Shown here piece after piece: positions 17,108 through 25,452 of a stretch of 42,323 bases of DNA. The notes under the pieces were generated by a model. That model saw only the letters and a list, made by a program, of their open reading frames with translations. It searched no databases and was not told where the DNA came from. Location of the stretch: NCBI GenBank assembly GCA_003635185.1, contig PYJA01000090.1:1-42323 (forward strand), written 5' to 3'. The first letter of the stretch is position 1. Each line of letters starts with the position of its first letter. This DNA is from Candidatus Poribacteria bacterium. Lineage in GTDB: Bacteria > Poribacteria > WGA-4E > WGA-3G. The position numbers and the translations under genes were made by a program.

Positions 17108-18655
17108 TTACTGAACTGTGCCATTAGGATTTTCTTCTACAGAAATTTTTGCCAGAAATGCGTTGATACACATTTCTCCTTCGTCCCAATATCCGGAAGC
17201 ACCCAACTTAAAACGTTGCCCTCGCTCAAAACGATATGTAATCTGTCTTGTATCACAAGGTTCACCCCACGTCCCAGTAAGAGCATCCTTCGGTTCTTCT
17301 TCATCTATGGAAAGTTCACCATCCTCGTCAAATAGATAAAACTCACCGTCCCCTTTATCCCTTCCGATTTTTATATCAATAGTAAGTGTCCCGCCGTTTT
17401 CAAAAGAAGTGAGATCAATCACAACGACTGTGTAATCTAAATAACCGACAGCTGGTGTCCGAAAAACGTCCAGCACCTCCTCTACAAGATGCTCACGGGT
17501 AAGAACAATGTTCCCCAATCCAGGTTGTTTTTCTTCTAAAGCGTCTTTCAGAAATGTGTGATAATATTCTTTTTGAGAGATACCAGCGATTTCGAGTTCA
17601 GTAAACTGTTGTTTACCCATCAGTTCAAATTCAGGTGATATAACGTAACTATCTACTGGCGAACCTTTTTGGGATCCGGTCTTCCATCCCTTCATGATGG
17701 CTTGTGCTAAAGGGTGTGTTGTGTCAAACGGTTTGCCTTCTCGCTCGCGTTTTTTGGCAATCGGTTCTCGTAAACTACGGGTACGTCCCAACTCAGAGTT
17801 GGAAACCCATGTATTGATGAAATGTCTGTTCAAAAATTCAATAATTACGTCTCTTGAGAGGACACCTGCCCTCAGACCTTTGCCACTCGCTCAGCAGGAT
17901 TCATCAAAGAGCGGTCCATCTAATAGGACCACGTGAATCGGTTTTTGCTGTGCCGGTGCCAATTCCAAAGCCGCCTCCAGCGATACCCAACTAATTTGTA
18001 CTGAATTGTAAAAACAGAGTATCAATGCCCGTTCAGCTTCTTCTTGTGTGATTGACGTGGTGAATTCTACATGATCAGGTAGTGTTCCTGTGCAAAGTTC
18101 CATTTGAGGACAATAGCCGAGTTCGGAACCTACTGTATCCCAATAAGCATCAAAATTCAGTGTGCCATTAGGCACATACATCTGAAAGAATATAATTTCT
18201 TCTTTGATTCGGTCAATGACAAGATGACCAGCAAACTGAGAAGGTGTAAACCTACCGCCTTCTATAACAAATTCTGCATGAATGCGAAACACAATGTCAG
18301 CAAATTCATCGTTGTAGGCGCGCAGACATGCCCACAAGCCAAGAGAATCCCCATTATTGATATTTATATCCAAGTTTGGCTTCGGATTAAGCTGCCTTAG
18401 TAATTCCAGCACGCCATCTTTTTCAATCTGCCAGCACTCACCCACCAAAACAGATTCCGGTGGCAGAAACGCTTGAAAAATTGATGCGGAATACTGCCAT
18501 TCTGGTTCAGCAACTTGCAGATTTGCCAACGCATCCCATTCTACATGGTGGTTGAATTGGGTGTACTCAATCGGTGCGATGGAACCTTTGACAGACACCT
18601 CTCTGTCCTCGTTAAGATTGAGTGAGATTCTTTCCTTTCTTGATAGCGTGTTCAT
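17108..18655 (-). CDS. Candidate selenoprotein with thioredoxin-like fold (in-frame UGA = Sec255)
   Basis: One 515-residue frame with a single internal UGA at 17893-17891; the frame continues for 260 codons to a normal stop. Residues before and after the UGA form one thioredoxin-like unit. A lead-in helix ([13 protein letters not shown]) and strand [10 protein letters not shown] precede [15 protein letters not shown]. Helix [14 protein letters not shown] and a cis-Pro-like strand [17 protein letters not shown] follow. Cys254-Sec255 would be the redox centre. A SECIS-like hairpin follows the UGA (separate entry). Residues 1-200 and the acidic C-terminal about 130 residues match no family I recognise. 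No signal peptide is seen, so it is probably cytoplasmic. The ATG at 18655 lies 24 nt after trmD, and the stop lies 25 nt before rplS. The alternative is two genes or a nonsense-mutated gene; the downstream half has only a TTG without a ribosome binding site. Confidence 0.8.
17849..17893 (-). promoter_or_regulatory. Putative bacterial SECIS element after the in-frame UGA
   Basis: Reading the minus strand, the UGA (17893-17891) is followed by 17 nt, then GAGGG-CAGGUG-UCCUC (17873-17858). This is a 5-bp stem with a hexaloop containing AGGU, the core recognised by SelB in the E. coli fdhF hairpin loop AGGUCU. An outer stem GTCT (17877-17874) / AGAC (17852-17849) with a 5-nt bulge can extend it. 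The loop starts 23 nt after the UGA, inside the usual bacterial range of about 16-37 nt. Folding was done by eye. Confidence 0.7.
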
Positions 18656-18679
18656 TTTATTTTTTCTACGGATCACATT

Positions 18680-19414
18680 TTAACAAGATGTTTTGTGTAC
18701 TGATCTTTGCAAAAGTGCAAGTTCTTCATCAGTGAGCTCAAGATTTTGAAGTAAATCTGGACGGCGTTCTGCTGTACGTTTGAGTGCCTCTGCATGTCGC
18801 CATTTTTTTATGTTCTCATGATGTCCACTTAACAGCACGTCTGGAACTTTCATCCCCTCATACTCCACCGGACGCGTGTAGTGCGGATGGTCAAGCAAAT
18901 CTTGACTGAACGAGTCCTCATGTGCCGATTCAAAATCTCCTAACGCCCCCGGCAAAACACGCCCAATAGCATCAATTAGCACTAATGCTGCGATCTCACC
19001 ACCACTCAAAACGTAATCACCAATTGAAATTTCAGTCGTCACAATTTTTTGGCGAACCCGTTCATCAATCCCTTTGTAACGCCCACATATCAGAATGAGA
19101 TGAGATTCCAAAGACAATGATTCAACGATCGATTGCGTCAACGGTGTACCTTGCGGCGTTAAATATACAATTTGCGCGTCAGATTCTGGACTCAACGCTG
19201 CAACAGCTGCAAAGAGCGGCTCAGGCTTGAGAATCATCCCCGCGCCGCCACCATAAGGATAATCATCAACAGTCTTATGTTTATCTGTTGCCCAATCCCG
19301 CAGATTATATACGTTAATGCTGAGTCGGTCTGCGTCTTGAATACGTTTTAAGATGCCTGTTTGCAGGGCAGGTGCGATTATCTCTGGAAACAGCGCGAGC
19401 ACATCCATTTTCAT
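18680..19414 (-). CDS. trmD: tRNA (guanine-N1)-methyltransferase
   Basis: 244 residues, the family length. It methylates G37 of tRNAs reading CNN codons, using SAM bound in a trefoil knot. Visible signatures are [11 protein letters not shown] at the start, [39 protein letters not shown] (the knot loop) and [14 protein letters not shown] near the end. It lies 21 nt after khpA on the same strand. rimM, which normally sits directly before trmD, is absent here. Confidence 0.98.
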   Translation of the reverse strand: MKMDVLALFPEIIAPALQTGILKRIQDADRLSINVYNLRDWATDKHKTVDDYPYGGGAGMILKPEPLFAAVAALSPESDAQIVYLTPQGTPLTQSIVESLSLESHLILICGRYKGIDERVRQKIVTTEISIGDYVLSGGEIAALVLIDAIGRVLPGALGDFESAHEDSFSQDLLDHPHYTRPVEYEGMKVPDVLLSGHHENIKKWRHAEALKRTAERRPDLLQNLELTDEELALLQRSVHKTSC

Positions 19415-19435
19415 TTTGACGCTTGCCTGTCATCG

Positions 19436-19687
19436 CTATTCTTCGGGCCTCGGTTTTTCAAGTAGTTCAAGTATGACCTTTTTGTTGGCTTTCAATCCGG
19501 CAGTGTAAAGCAGCGTTCTAATTGCTTTTAGCGTCCGTCCGTATCTACCAATCACTTTACCAAAATCCGGTCCTGCGACACTCAATTCAATGATAACCAC
19601 CTTTTCGCCAGTCACTTCACGGACGACTACATCATCAGGATAGTCAACAAGGGCTATTACGATGTATTCAATAAGTTCTTTGAACAT
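19436..19687 (-). CDS. khpA: KH-domain RNA-binding protein KhpA
   Basis: 83 residues forming a single KH domain with the GXXG loop in GKVIGRYGRTLKAIRTLL. The N-terminal MFKELIEYIVIALVDYPDDV is typical of the KhpA/YlqC family, which binds RNA together with KhpB and is usually located between rpsP and rimM/trmD. The ATG at 19687 has no clear ribosome binding site, as is common within this tight operon. The gap to rpsP is 59 nt. Confidence 0.93.
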   Translation of the reverse strand: MFKELIEYIVIALVDYPDDVVVREVTGEKVVIIELSVAGPDFGKVIGRYGRTLKAIRTLLYTAGLKANKKVILELLEKPRPEE

Positions 19688-19746
19688 AATTAATTTTCTG
19701 TGGTTATAAAGCGAAAAATGAATACCAATTCAGCAAGACTTGAAAA

Positions 19747-20139
19747 CTATTCTTCTTCAGACGATTGAGATGTTTCTTCTGCAAGAAGTTCTTCTTGATC
19801 GTTTTCAGACGCGGATATATCCTCATCTTCAGGTGTTTCGTCTGCTGTAATTTCCTCGTCAGGAAGCGGTTTTCCAAGTTTTTCGTAAGTAAATTTTTTC
19901 CAGATGCCTTGTTGTGAAAGTAATCTTTTAGCTGTATCTGTTGGTTGAGCACCGCGTCTTAACCACTTCAAAGCTTTCTCTTCGTCAATAACGACATCTG
20001 CTGGATCCGTTATCGGGTCGTAATGACCGAGGCGTTCTAAAAAAACACCATCTCTCTGGGCTCGTGCATCGGCTGCAACGAGTCGATAAAAAGGACGTTT
20101 TTTTCTGCCGAGCCGTTGTAATCTAATTCTAACTGCCAA
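19747..20139 (-). CDS. rpsP: 30S ribosomal protein S16 with acidic tail
   Basis: 130 residues. The conserved core is [42 protein letters not shown] and LLSQQGI. The last about 40 residues are an acidic Glu/Asp/Ser tail, longer than the usual 80-90 residue S16 but seen in several phyla. The start is a TTG at 20139, because AGGAGG lies 6 nt upstream and the S16 core begins right after it. No ATG fits. It lies 86 nt downstream of ffh. Confidence 0.95.
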   Translation of the reverse strand: MAVRIRLQRLGRKKRPFYRLVAADARAQRDGVFLERLGHYDPITDPADVVIDEEKALKWLRRGAQPTDTAKRLLSQQGIWKKFTYEKLGKPLPDEEITADETPEDEDISASENDQEELLAEETSQSSEEE

Positions 20140-20225
20140 AAAATACCTCCTGGTATATATGCTATGGTTGGGACTATCCAAAATTATTGTGAAATCGTAG
20201 TTACTTCTTACTGTCCATTACTGTG

Positions 20226-21614
20226 TTATTTACGTCTTTTACGTTTCCGAGGCTTTCTCTTTTTTCGCTGTGCTTGGGGGAGCATACCCATTTTGCCAGC
20301 CATCTTTGGCATTGCCATGGTTCCCTGCTGGTTCAGCATATTATTCATCATTCGGAGTTGGGAAACCAACTGATTAACCTGATTGACCGAAGTGCCACTT
20401 CCTTTGGATATACGGATTTTTCTACTCCTGTCTAATAGAGCAGGATTTCCTCGTTCCGCAGGTGTCATCGACTGTATCATCGCTTTGGCATATTTAAGAT
20501 GACTCTCATCTGGTTGTAGGTCTTTGACAGGTAATTGGTTTTTAAAAGGGACAAGGTCTAACAATTGGTCAAGAGGGCCCATATTTTTTAGCTGCTCAAG
20601 CTGCGTGAGAAAATCGTTAAAATCTAATCCCTTTCTCTCTGTTAGCTTGCGTTCTAACTCACGTGCTTGGTCTTCGTTGAAAACAGCTTCGGCTTTCTCC
20701 ATCAGGGTTTGGAAATCGCCTTGACCGATGATACGCGATGCCATCCGTTCTGGATGAAATTCTTCAAGTGCAGCTGCTTCAATCTTTTCACCTACACCGA
20801 TGAATTTGATCGGTTTCTCTGTGACTGAGCGGATAGAAAGTGCCGCACCCCCTCGTGCGTCTCCATCCATTTTGGTCAAAATAACACCACTAATATCTAA
20901 ATCGTTATTGAAATTTTCAGCAACGTTTACAGCATCCTGACCTGTCATCGCATCAACAACAAGCAAAATCTCAGAAGGATTCACCACATTCTTGATATTT
21001 TGCAGCTCTTCCATTAAGGTTTCGTCAATATGCAGACGACCTGCTGTATCTATGATAATACAATCGTAACCCCGTTTCATTGCATCTTGCACCGAATCCT
21101 TCGCAATTTTAACAGGCGATACATCTGTGCCAAGCGCAAAAACTGGGGTCTCAATCTGTTCACCAAGCACCTGCAGCTGCTTGATAGCAGCAGGGCGATA
21201 AACATCCGCTGCAACGAGCATCGGATTGCGCCCATCCTTACGAAATTTGAGTGCCAATTTCGCTGCGACTGTCGTTTTACCAGCACCTTGCAAACCTGCT
21301 AACATCACAACCGTGGGGCCGTTAGGTGCAATTTGAATCTTTGCAGATTCAGTCCCCATCAACGTTGTCAATTCCTCTTTGATAATCTTTGCGATTTGAA
21401 GCTCAGGTGTGAGACTGCCCATCACTTCCTGACCGAGCGCACGCACTTTGATATTTTCTATAAAATCACGCGTGACCTTATAGTTTACGTCTGCCTCTAA
21501 AAAGGCGCGGCGCACCTCACGCAGAGAATCAGAGATATTGTTCTCTGTCAATTTTCCCTGCCCTTTTATCTTTTTGAAGGTGCTTTGTAATCGTTCACTT
21601 AAGCTCTCAAACAT
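20226..21614 (-). CDS. ffh: Signal recognition particle protein (Ffh)
   Basis: 462 residues. The N domain (1-85) is followed by the G domain with GLQGAGKTTVAAKLAL, DVYRPAAIKQL, DTAGRLHID, TKMDGDARGGAAL and GVGEK. The Met-rich M domain follows (MIQSMTPAERGNP, SGTSVNQVNQLVSQLRMMNN) and the protein ends in a basic tail. With SRP RNA it targets nascent membrane and secreted proteins to FtsY. An AGGATATGTAGGT tract precedes the ATG, and a perfect consensus promoter lies 38 nt upstream. It is probably the first gene of the operon running to yraN. Confidence 0.98.
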   Translation of the reverse strand: MFESLSERLQSTFKKIKGQGKLTENNISDSLREVRRAFLEADVNYKVTRDFIENIKVRALGQEVMGSLTPELQIAKIIKEELTTLMGTESAKIQIAPNGPTVVMLAGLQGAGKTTVAAKLALKFRKDGRNPMLVAADVYRPAAIKQLQVLGEQIETPVFALGTDVSPVKIAKDSVQDAMKRGYDCIIIDTAGRLHIDETLMEELQNIKNVVNPSEILLVVDAMTGQDAVNVAENFNNDLDISGVILTKMDGDARGGAALSIRSVTEKPIKFIGVGEKIEAAALEEFHPERMASRIIGQGDFQTLMEKAEAVFNEDQARELERKLTERKGLDFNDFLTQLEQLKNMGPLDQLLDLVPFKNQLPVKDLQPDESHLKYAKAMIQSMTPAERGNPALLDRSRKIRISKGSGTSVNQVNQLVSQLRMMNNMLNQQGTMAMPKMAGKMGMLPQAQRKKRKPRKRKRRK

Positions 21615-21651
21615 ACCTACATATCCTTTATCAAAGAGATTTAATTATAGA

Positions 21652-21680
21652 ATTATAGCAGGTTTTATCGGTTCTGTCAA
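21652..21680 (-). promoter_or_regulatory. Perfect sigma-70 consensus promoter for the ffh operon
   Basis: On the minus strand TTGACA (21680-21675), exactly 17 nt, then TATAAT (21657-21652). It lies about 38 nt before the ffh start and probably drives ffh-rpsP-khpA-trmD-selenoprotein-rplS-rnhB-yraN. Confidence 0.85.
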
Positions 21681-21693
21681 GTTTTTTTCGCGC

Positions 21694-21778
21694 TTGGGGT
21701 ATGTAAAGTTTTTAGCATTGGTGTTGTCTGAATCGCGGATTATCGCAGATTTCGCAGATTTTTACACACTGTCCGATG
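21694..21778. repeat. Repeat 'ggtatgtaaagttttt ... aatcgcggattatcgcagattt', left of the RM gene
   Basis: Starts TTGGGGTATGTAAAGTTTTT and continues with TCTGAATCGCGGATTATCGC and 'agatttcgcagatttttacacac'. The same sequence in the same orientation, diverged, lies at 25138-25208, just beyond the restriction-modification gene. Its ends are loosely inverted (ggtatgtaaa / tttacacac). Confidence 0.65.
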
Positions 21779-21884
21779 AAGTGTTTACTCGAATCAGCGT
21801 CCCGATGTCCTATAGACAAACGATGCCCTTCTGCTGACAGAAAAATCTGTCAGCATCATAGGCATTCCCCGCAGAGCTTGCCTG

Positions 21885-24800
21885 CTACTTTGCATCCAAG
21901 TCTGGTAATGCACCCACAATCTCAACCGTCTGCAAACTTACAGAGATAACACACCCAATCAAATCCACGATATACCGCTGTTGAGGCTCCGCACGATTTG
22001 GATCGTTGACAATACCACTCCGTTTATCCACCTTGACGCGATACTGGTCTACAATCCATTCTAACGCAGAACGTGTGCCGAGTCGATAGTCATAAACCTC
22101 CGCAGGGATACCTCCTATTGTGAGGAAATCATTGTATACCAGCTGCGTTTTGTCCTTAGGCAATTTCATTTTCTTTACGCGCCAATCTATCGGCACGTCA
22201 GGCGTTTCAATATATTTCAGACCATCATATTTCGGTTGCGATTCATAGTTAACATGGATGTCTGCCAACTGTGCGCCTGCGTTGGCAAATCCCCAAAAAT
22301 CTTGTGCAAACGGGATATGCGGCAAGTCGCGCTTGAGGTTTGCCTGATACTTTTCACGATACTTATGATGGTGCAGGAGGGCATAAGTATAGTGGAAGAT
22401 GTCCCATTTGCTGATGGACGGATCACTGTAGTGTTTGCGGAATGCTGCCAATGCCCAATCGGTGATGTTCTCTTGTCGGTTTGTGCCGTCTTCGTTGTAG
22501 GTGTAGAAGGGGAAACATTGTGAACCGCTTTGTGGTAGTAAGTCGGGGATTTGGTTGGTCATCAAGGCAAACATTGGCCAGTCTCGACCGACTTTAAGCC
22601 ATATCACTTGATTTTCAGTTTCCGTTTCTGATGTGGGAAAGATAGATGGAAACACACCTATCACGTCATTCATCGTCCGATCAAAGTAAAGGTTTGATTT
22701 CGTAAATGGACGATAGATGGCTATTCTCAAATTGTCTTCGGTATATTCTGCTATTTTTCCTCGTTTTAATTTCACCTTTAAGTCTCGGCTCCAACTGATT
22801 TTTTCGTTGTCATATCCTACAAAATCGTCAACATCCACATCGCGATTCGCCCGTTGTAACCATTGAGAAGTTTCTGCATTATAAGTTTGAATTATCCGCT
22901 GAATGTTTTGAATAAGCGCGTTTCGATTGAAGTTGTAAGTCCAAGCATCACGTCCAGTAATGATACCGTGACTGAAAGTTTTATATAAAACATCTTTTGC
23001 TGTGCCTTTTTCTGCTTTTGCTGTCTTAGTCCCCATTGGAATAAAAGTATAAAATTCTACATGAAGTCCTTCGGTAAGCCACGTATGCCGAACATCAGGT
23101 TGAATCGATTGCCACTCAATACCACCTATGTGTTGACATTCACTCAAAAAATCGAATTTCCGATTTTTGTTCCATAGATCATCGGTTCTGTGATAAAAGA
23201 TACGCGATGTCTCTGATGGGTTTCGCTTTGTTTTAACAAAAAAGTTGATACTCACACCAACTCGAATGCCGAACACATTTGCATTGGATACCTTCAATCC
23301 CTTTCTTGCATTGCCCCCCAAATCCAAAATATAAATAGCGTCAAAATCATTAGCAAGATGTTTCCGCATACCGTCAAATGCTAAACCGTCGGTAAAACCG
23401 TTATTTGTTACGAATGCCATAACTCCTTCTTCATTTATCCTATCCGATGCCCATCGAATCGCCTTGATATAGGGATCGTAGAGTGCCGATCTCAATGTGG
23501 CTGTAGAATCGGCAGCGTAAGTGTTCCGTATTAGAGAATCCATCGTTTCATACTTCCGGTTTTTGTTGTTATCATTTTCATTAACCTGTCCCATATTGTA
23601 AGGCGGATTGCCGATAACAACAAACATATCCGCTGCCTTCTGCCGTTCTACCCGTTCTGTGTTTTCTTGTGTAAAGAGTGGCATCTGGCGGTCTTCAAGC
23701 AGCTCAAACGTATCCGCAAGCGCAATCCCTTCAAATGGTAGGTATGTTCGTGTGCGTTCAAAATATTCGTGTTCTATGTTCAGGCTGGCGATGTAGTAGG
23801 GCAACAGCAGAATCTCGTTGCAATGTAGTTCGTGGCGATATTTCTCTTCTAAGGCTGTACCTTGGATATCCTGCATCAGTCGGACAATGAAGTTGCCCGT
23901 GCCAACAAACGGGTCAATGATATGCACGCCTCTCTCCGAAAGTGATCGGTTGAACTCGGTTTTGAGGATGTGTTCCACGCTATTCACCATGAAATCCACA
24001 ATCGGTTGTGGCGTATAAACGATGCCGTGTGTGTCTGCTACCTCTACCGAAAATCCTTGAAAAAACTGCTCATAGACGGTGTTGAGGAAGTTCTGTTTTT
24101 GTGAGAAGTCTTTGCAGAGGGTTGCGGCGCTCTCTATGGCATTGTAGAAAGGATTCAGCGGTTCAAGGAACTCGTCCCGACTGAACGCTTGCCGAATGAG
24201 CGCGTCAATGACGTTTTCAATTTCGCGGGCAATGATATTTCGGCGGGTGAAATCCGGATTATCAAACACAGTGCGGAAGATACGTTCTGTGAGTAGGTGC
24301 TGGATAAGCATCTCCTCAACGGCGGCTTGAGAGAGGTTCGGGTTGATCGCTTCTCGGCACTGCTGAAAAAAAGTGGTGAAGGCAGAATCAAATTGCGGGT
24401 TCGTTTCGTGTTGTTCTGCTATCAGTTCAGCGAGTTTTCTGCCGAGTGCAGGGACCTTCTCTTTAAATTCAGTGACAGCCGATTGCCATTTTTTGACCGC
24501 ATCCAGTGGTGGATCGAAAAGATATTGCAGGGCGGTTATCAGCCGTGTCGGATCGGTGATGTCTATGTCAAAGACCTTCTGTCCGTTCTGATACAAGATG
24601 CCGTGTTCTGGATTTTGAAAGAGGATATTATTAAGTGGATAGCCAGCGTTGCGTTTGTCCTGCACCGCTGTGTGTAGGTTGTCGTCCATATCCTTTGCTT
24701 CCCAGTATGCGATAGGGAGGCTGGATTGGTTAAGTATTGCACCATCAACAACAATGCGGTTGCCTGCTGCGGTGCGCATGGCGTATTGTGGAACAAGGGT

Positions 24801-24953
24801 GGCATTGACCTGTTTTGCACAGGTGTCCAGTAAAAAAGCGAACGGGTTGCTGACTGCGCCTTCGTGCGTAATGTCGTGTTGTTCGTATTGCTGTAACGAG
24901 GCGTAGTAGTCGCGTATCGGTTTATGGGTCGGTTTTAGGTTGAGGTTCGGCAT
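21885..24953 (-). CDS. Single-chain restriction-modification enzyme (Type IIG / ISP-like)
   Basis: 1022 residues. The N-terminal PD-(D/E)XK nuclease motif is D70 in RIVVDGAILN and E85-A-K87 in IAYWEAKDMD. A helical linker follows. The N6-adenine methyltransferase has GIVYTPQPIVDFMV, SAM motif I DPFVGTGNF (347-355) and catalytic NPPY (449-452). The C-terminal about 450 residues form the target-recognition region, ending with DYRLGTRSALEWIVDQYRVK, a tail typical of Type ISP proteins. The translocase/helicase that ISP enzymes such as LlaGI carry between nuclease and methyltransferase is absent. It should cut and methylate DNA as one chain, a defence role. No Shine-Dalgarno sequence is visible. 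Related repeats on both sides suggest acquisition as a cassette. Confidence 0.88.
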   Translation of the reverse strand: MPNLNLKPTHKPIRDYYASLQQYEQHDITHEGAVSNPFAFLLDTCAKQVNATLVPQYAMRTAAGNRIVVDGAILNQSSLPIAYWEAKDMDDNLHTAVQDKRNAGYPLNNILFQNPEHGILYQNGQKVFDIDITDPTRLITALQYLFDPPLDAVKKWQSAVTEFKEKVPALGRKLAELIAEQHETNPQFDSAFTTFFQQCREAINPNLSQAAVEEMLIQHLLTERIFRTVFDNPDFTRRNIIAREIENVIDALIRQAFSRDEFLEPLNPFYNAIESAATLCKDFSQKQNFLNTVYEQFFQGFSVEVADTHGIVYTPQPIVDFMVNSVEHILKTEFNRSLSERGVHIIDPFVGTGNFIVRLMQDIQGTALEEKYRHELHCNEILLLPYYIASLNIEHEYFERTRTYLPFEGIALADTFELLEDRQMPLFTQENTERVERQKAADMFVVIGNPPYNMGQVNENDNNKNRKYETMDSLIRNTYAADSTATLRSALYDPYIKAIRWASDRINEEGVMAFVTNNGFTDGLAFDGMRKHLANDFDAIYILDLGGNARKGLKVSNANVFGIRVGVSINFFVKTKRNPSETSRIFYHRTDDLWNKNRKFDFLSECQHIGGIEWQSIQPDVRHTWLTEGLHVEFYTFIPMGTKTAKAEKGTAKDVLYKTFSHGIITGRDAWTYNFNRNALIQNIQRIIQTYNAETSQWLQRANRDVDVDDFVGYDNEKISWSRDLKVKLKRGKIAEYTEDNLRIAIYRPFTKSNLYFDRTMNDVIGVFPSIFPTSETETENQVIWLKVGRDWPMFALMTNQIPDLLPQSGSQCFPFYTYNEDGTNRQENITDWALAAFRKHYSDPSISKWDIFHYTYALLHHHKYREKYQANLKRDLPHIPFAQDFWGFANAGAQLADIHVNYESQPKYDGLKYIETPDVPIDWRVKKMKLPKDKTQLVYNDFLTIGGIPAEVYDYRLGTRSALEWIVDQYRVKVDKRSGIVNDPNRAEPQQRYIVDLIGCVISVSLQTVEIVGALPDLDAK

Positions 24954-24981
24954 GGGAGTATGTTAGTTGTCCGTCGGGTTA

Positions 24982-25161
24982 TTAAGTTAACAAAGCTATA
25001 AGGGCAATAACCGCTGCGCCAACAGCAGTACACAGAGGGAGGACAGACAGGATCTTATTACTGCCTTCTTGCTTACCTTCCAACTTTCCTTTTATCCACC
25101 CTACATCACGTTTGCATAAGTCAAGTTTACTCTTGACATTGGGTGTGTAAACTTTTTGCAT
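24982..25161 (-). CDS. Small putative membrane protein upstream of the RM gene
   Basis: A 59-residue frame starting at an ATG inside the repeat at 25138-25208. It has a charged helical first half (CKRDVGWIKGKLEGKQEG) and a hydrophobic C-terminal helix (TAVGAAVIALIALL). The sequence looks like the end of a coiled-coil plus membrane-anchor protein, for example phage haemolysin XhlA-like proteins. The true N-terminus may have been replaced by the repeat. There is no ribosome binding site. It lies 28 nt upstream of the restriction-modification gene on the same strand. It could be a remnant. Confidence 0.4.
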   Translation of the reverse strand: MQKVYTPNVKSKLDLCKRDVGWIKGKLEGKQEGSNKILSVLPLCTAVGAAVIALIALLT

Positions 25162-25405
25162 GTGTATCTGAATCGCGGATTATCGCGGATTTCACAGATT
25201 TCGCGGATTATTGAGTCTTCACATTCCAAATCCCGCTTCAACCACTAAACGCAAACTTTTGATGGGATGCTTAGAGAACCAGCCTCGGAAATCCGCGAAA
25301 TCTGTGAAATCCGGGAAATGCCTAAATGGCATTGGTCCCGTTGATTTGGTGGCAATCCGCGATTCTGACAAAAAAGGGGGACAAAAACTTTACACACCCA
25401 AAATA
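25138..25405. repeat. Imperfect inverted-repeat element
   Basis: The left arm (TTGGGTGTGTAAACTTTTTG, then TCTGAATCGCGGATTATCGC, then 'ggatttcacagatttcgcgga') is repeated inverted in the right arm, which ends 'ggacaaaaactttacaca' then ccc at about 25402. The right arm contains an extra 'aaatgcctaaatggcatt..cgttgatttgg' insert (about 25316-25352). The left arm is a direct repeat of 21694-21778. No complete transposase is present. Confidence 0.65.
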
Positions 25406-25452
25406 TTTACACACCCCTTGACATTAATCTATATCTATGTTAAAACCATGTT

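Noticed and set aside
17108..17833. A separate hypothetical gene downstream of the UGA
   Set aside because: It would need a TTG start without a Shine-Dalgarno sequence. The frame is open back to the UGA, and the codons before the TTG encode part of the thioredoxin-like fold.
17891..17896. Simple nonsense mutation or sequencing error at the TGA
   Set aside because: Not excluded, but less likely: both flanks stay coding, Cys directly precedes the UGA in a redox-motif position, and a SECIS-like hairpin follows at the right distance.
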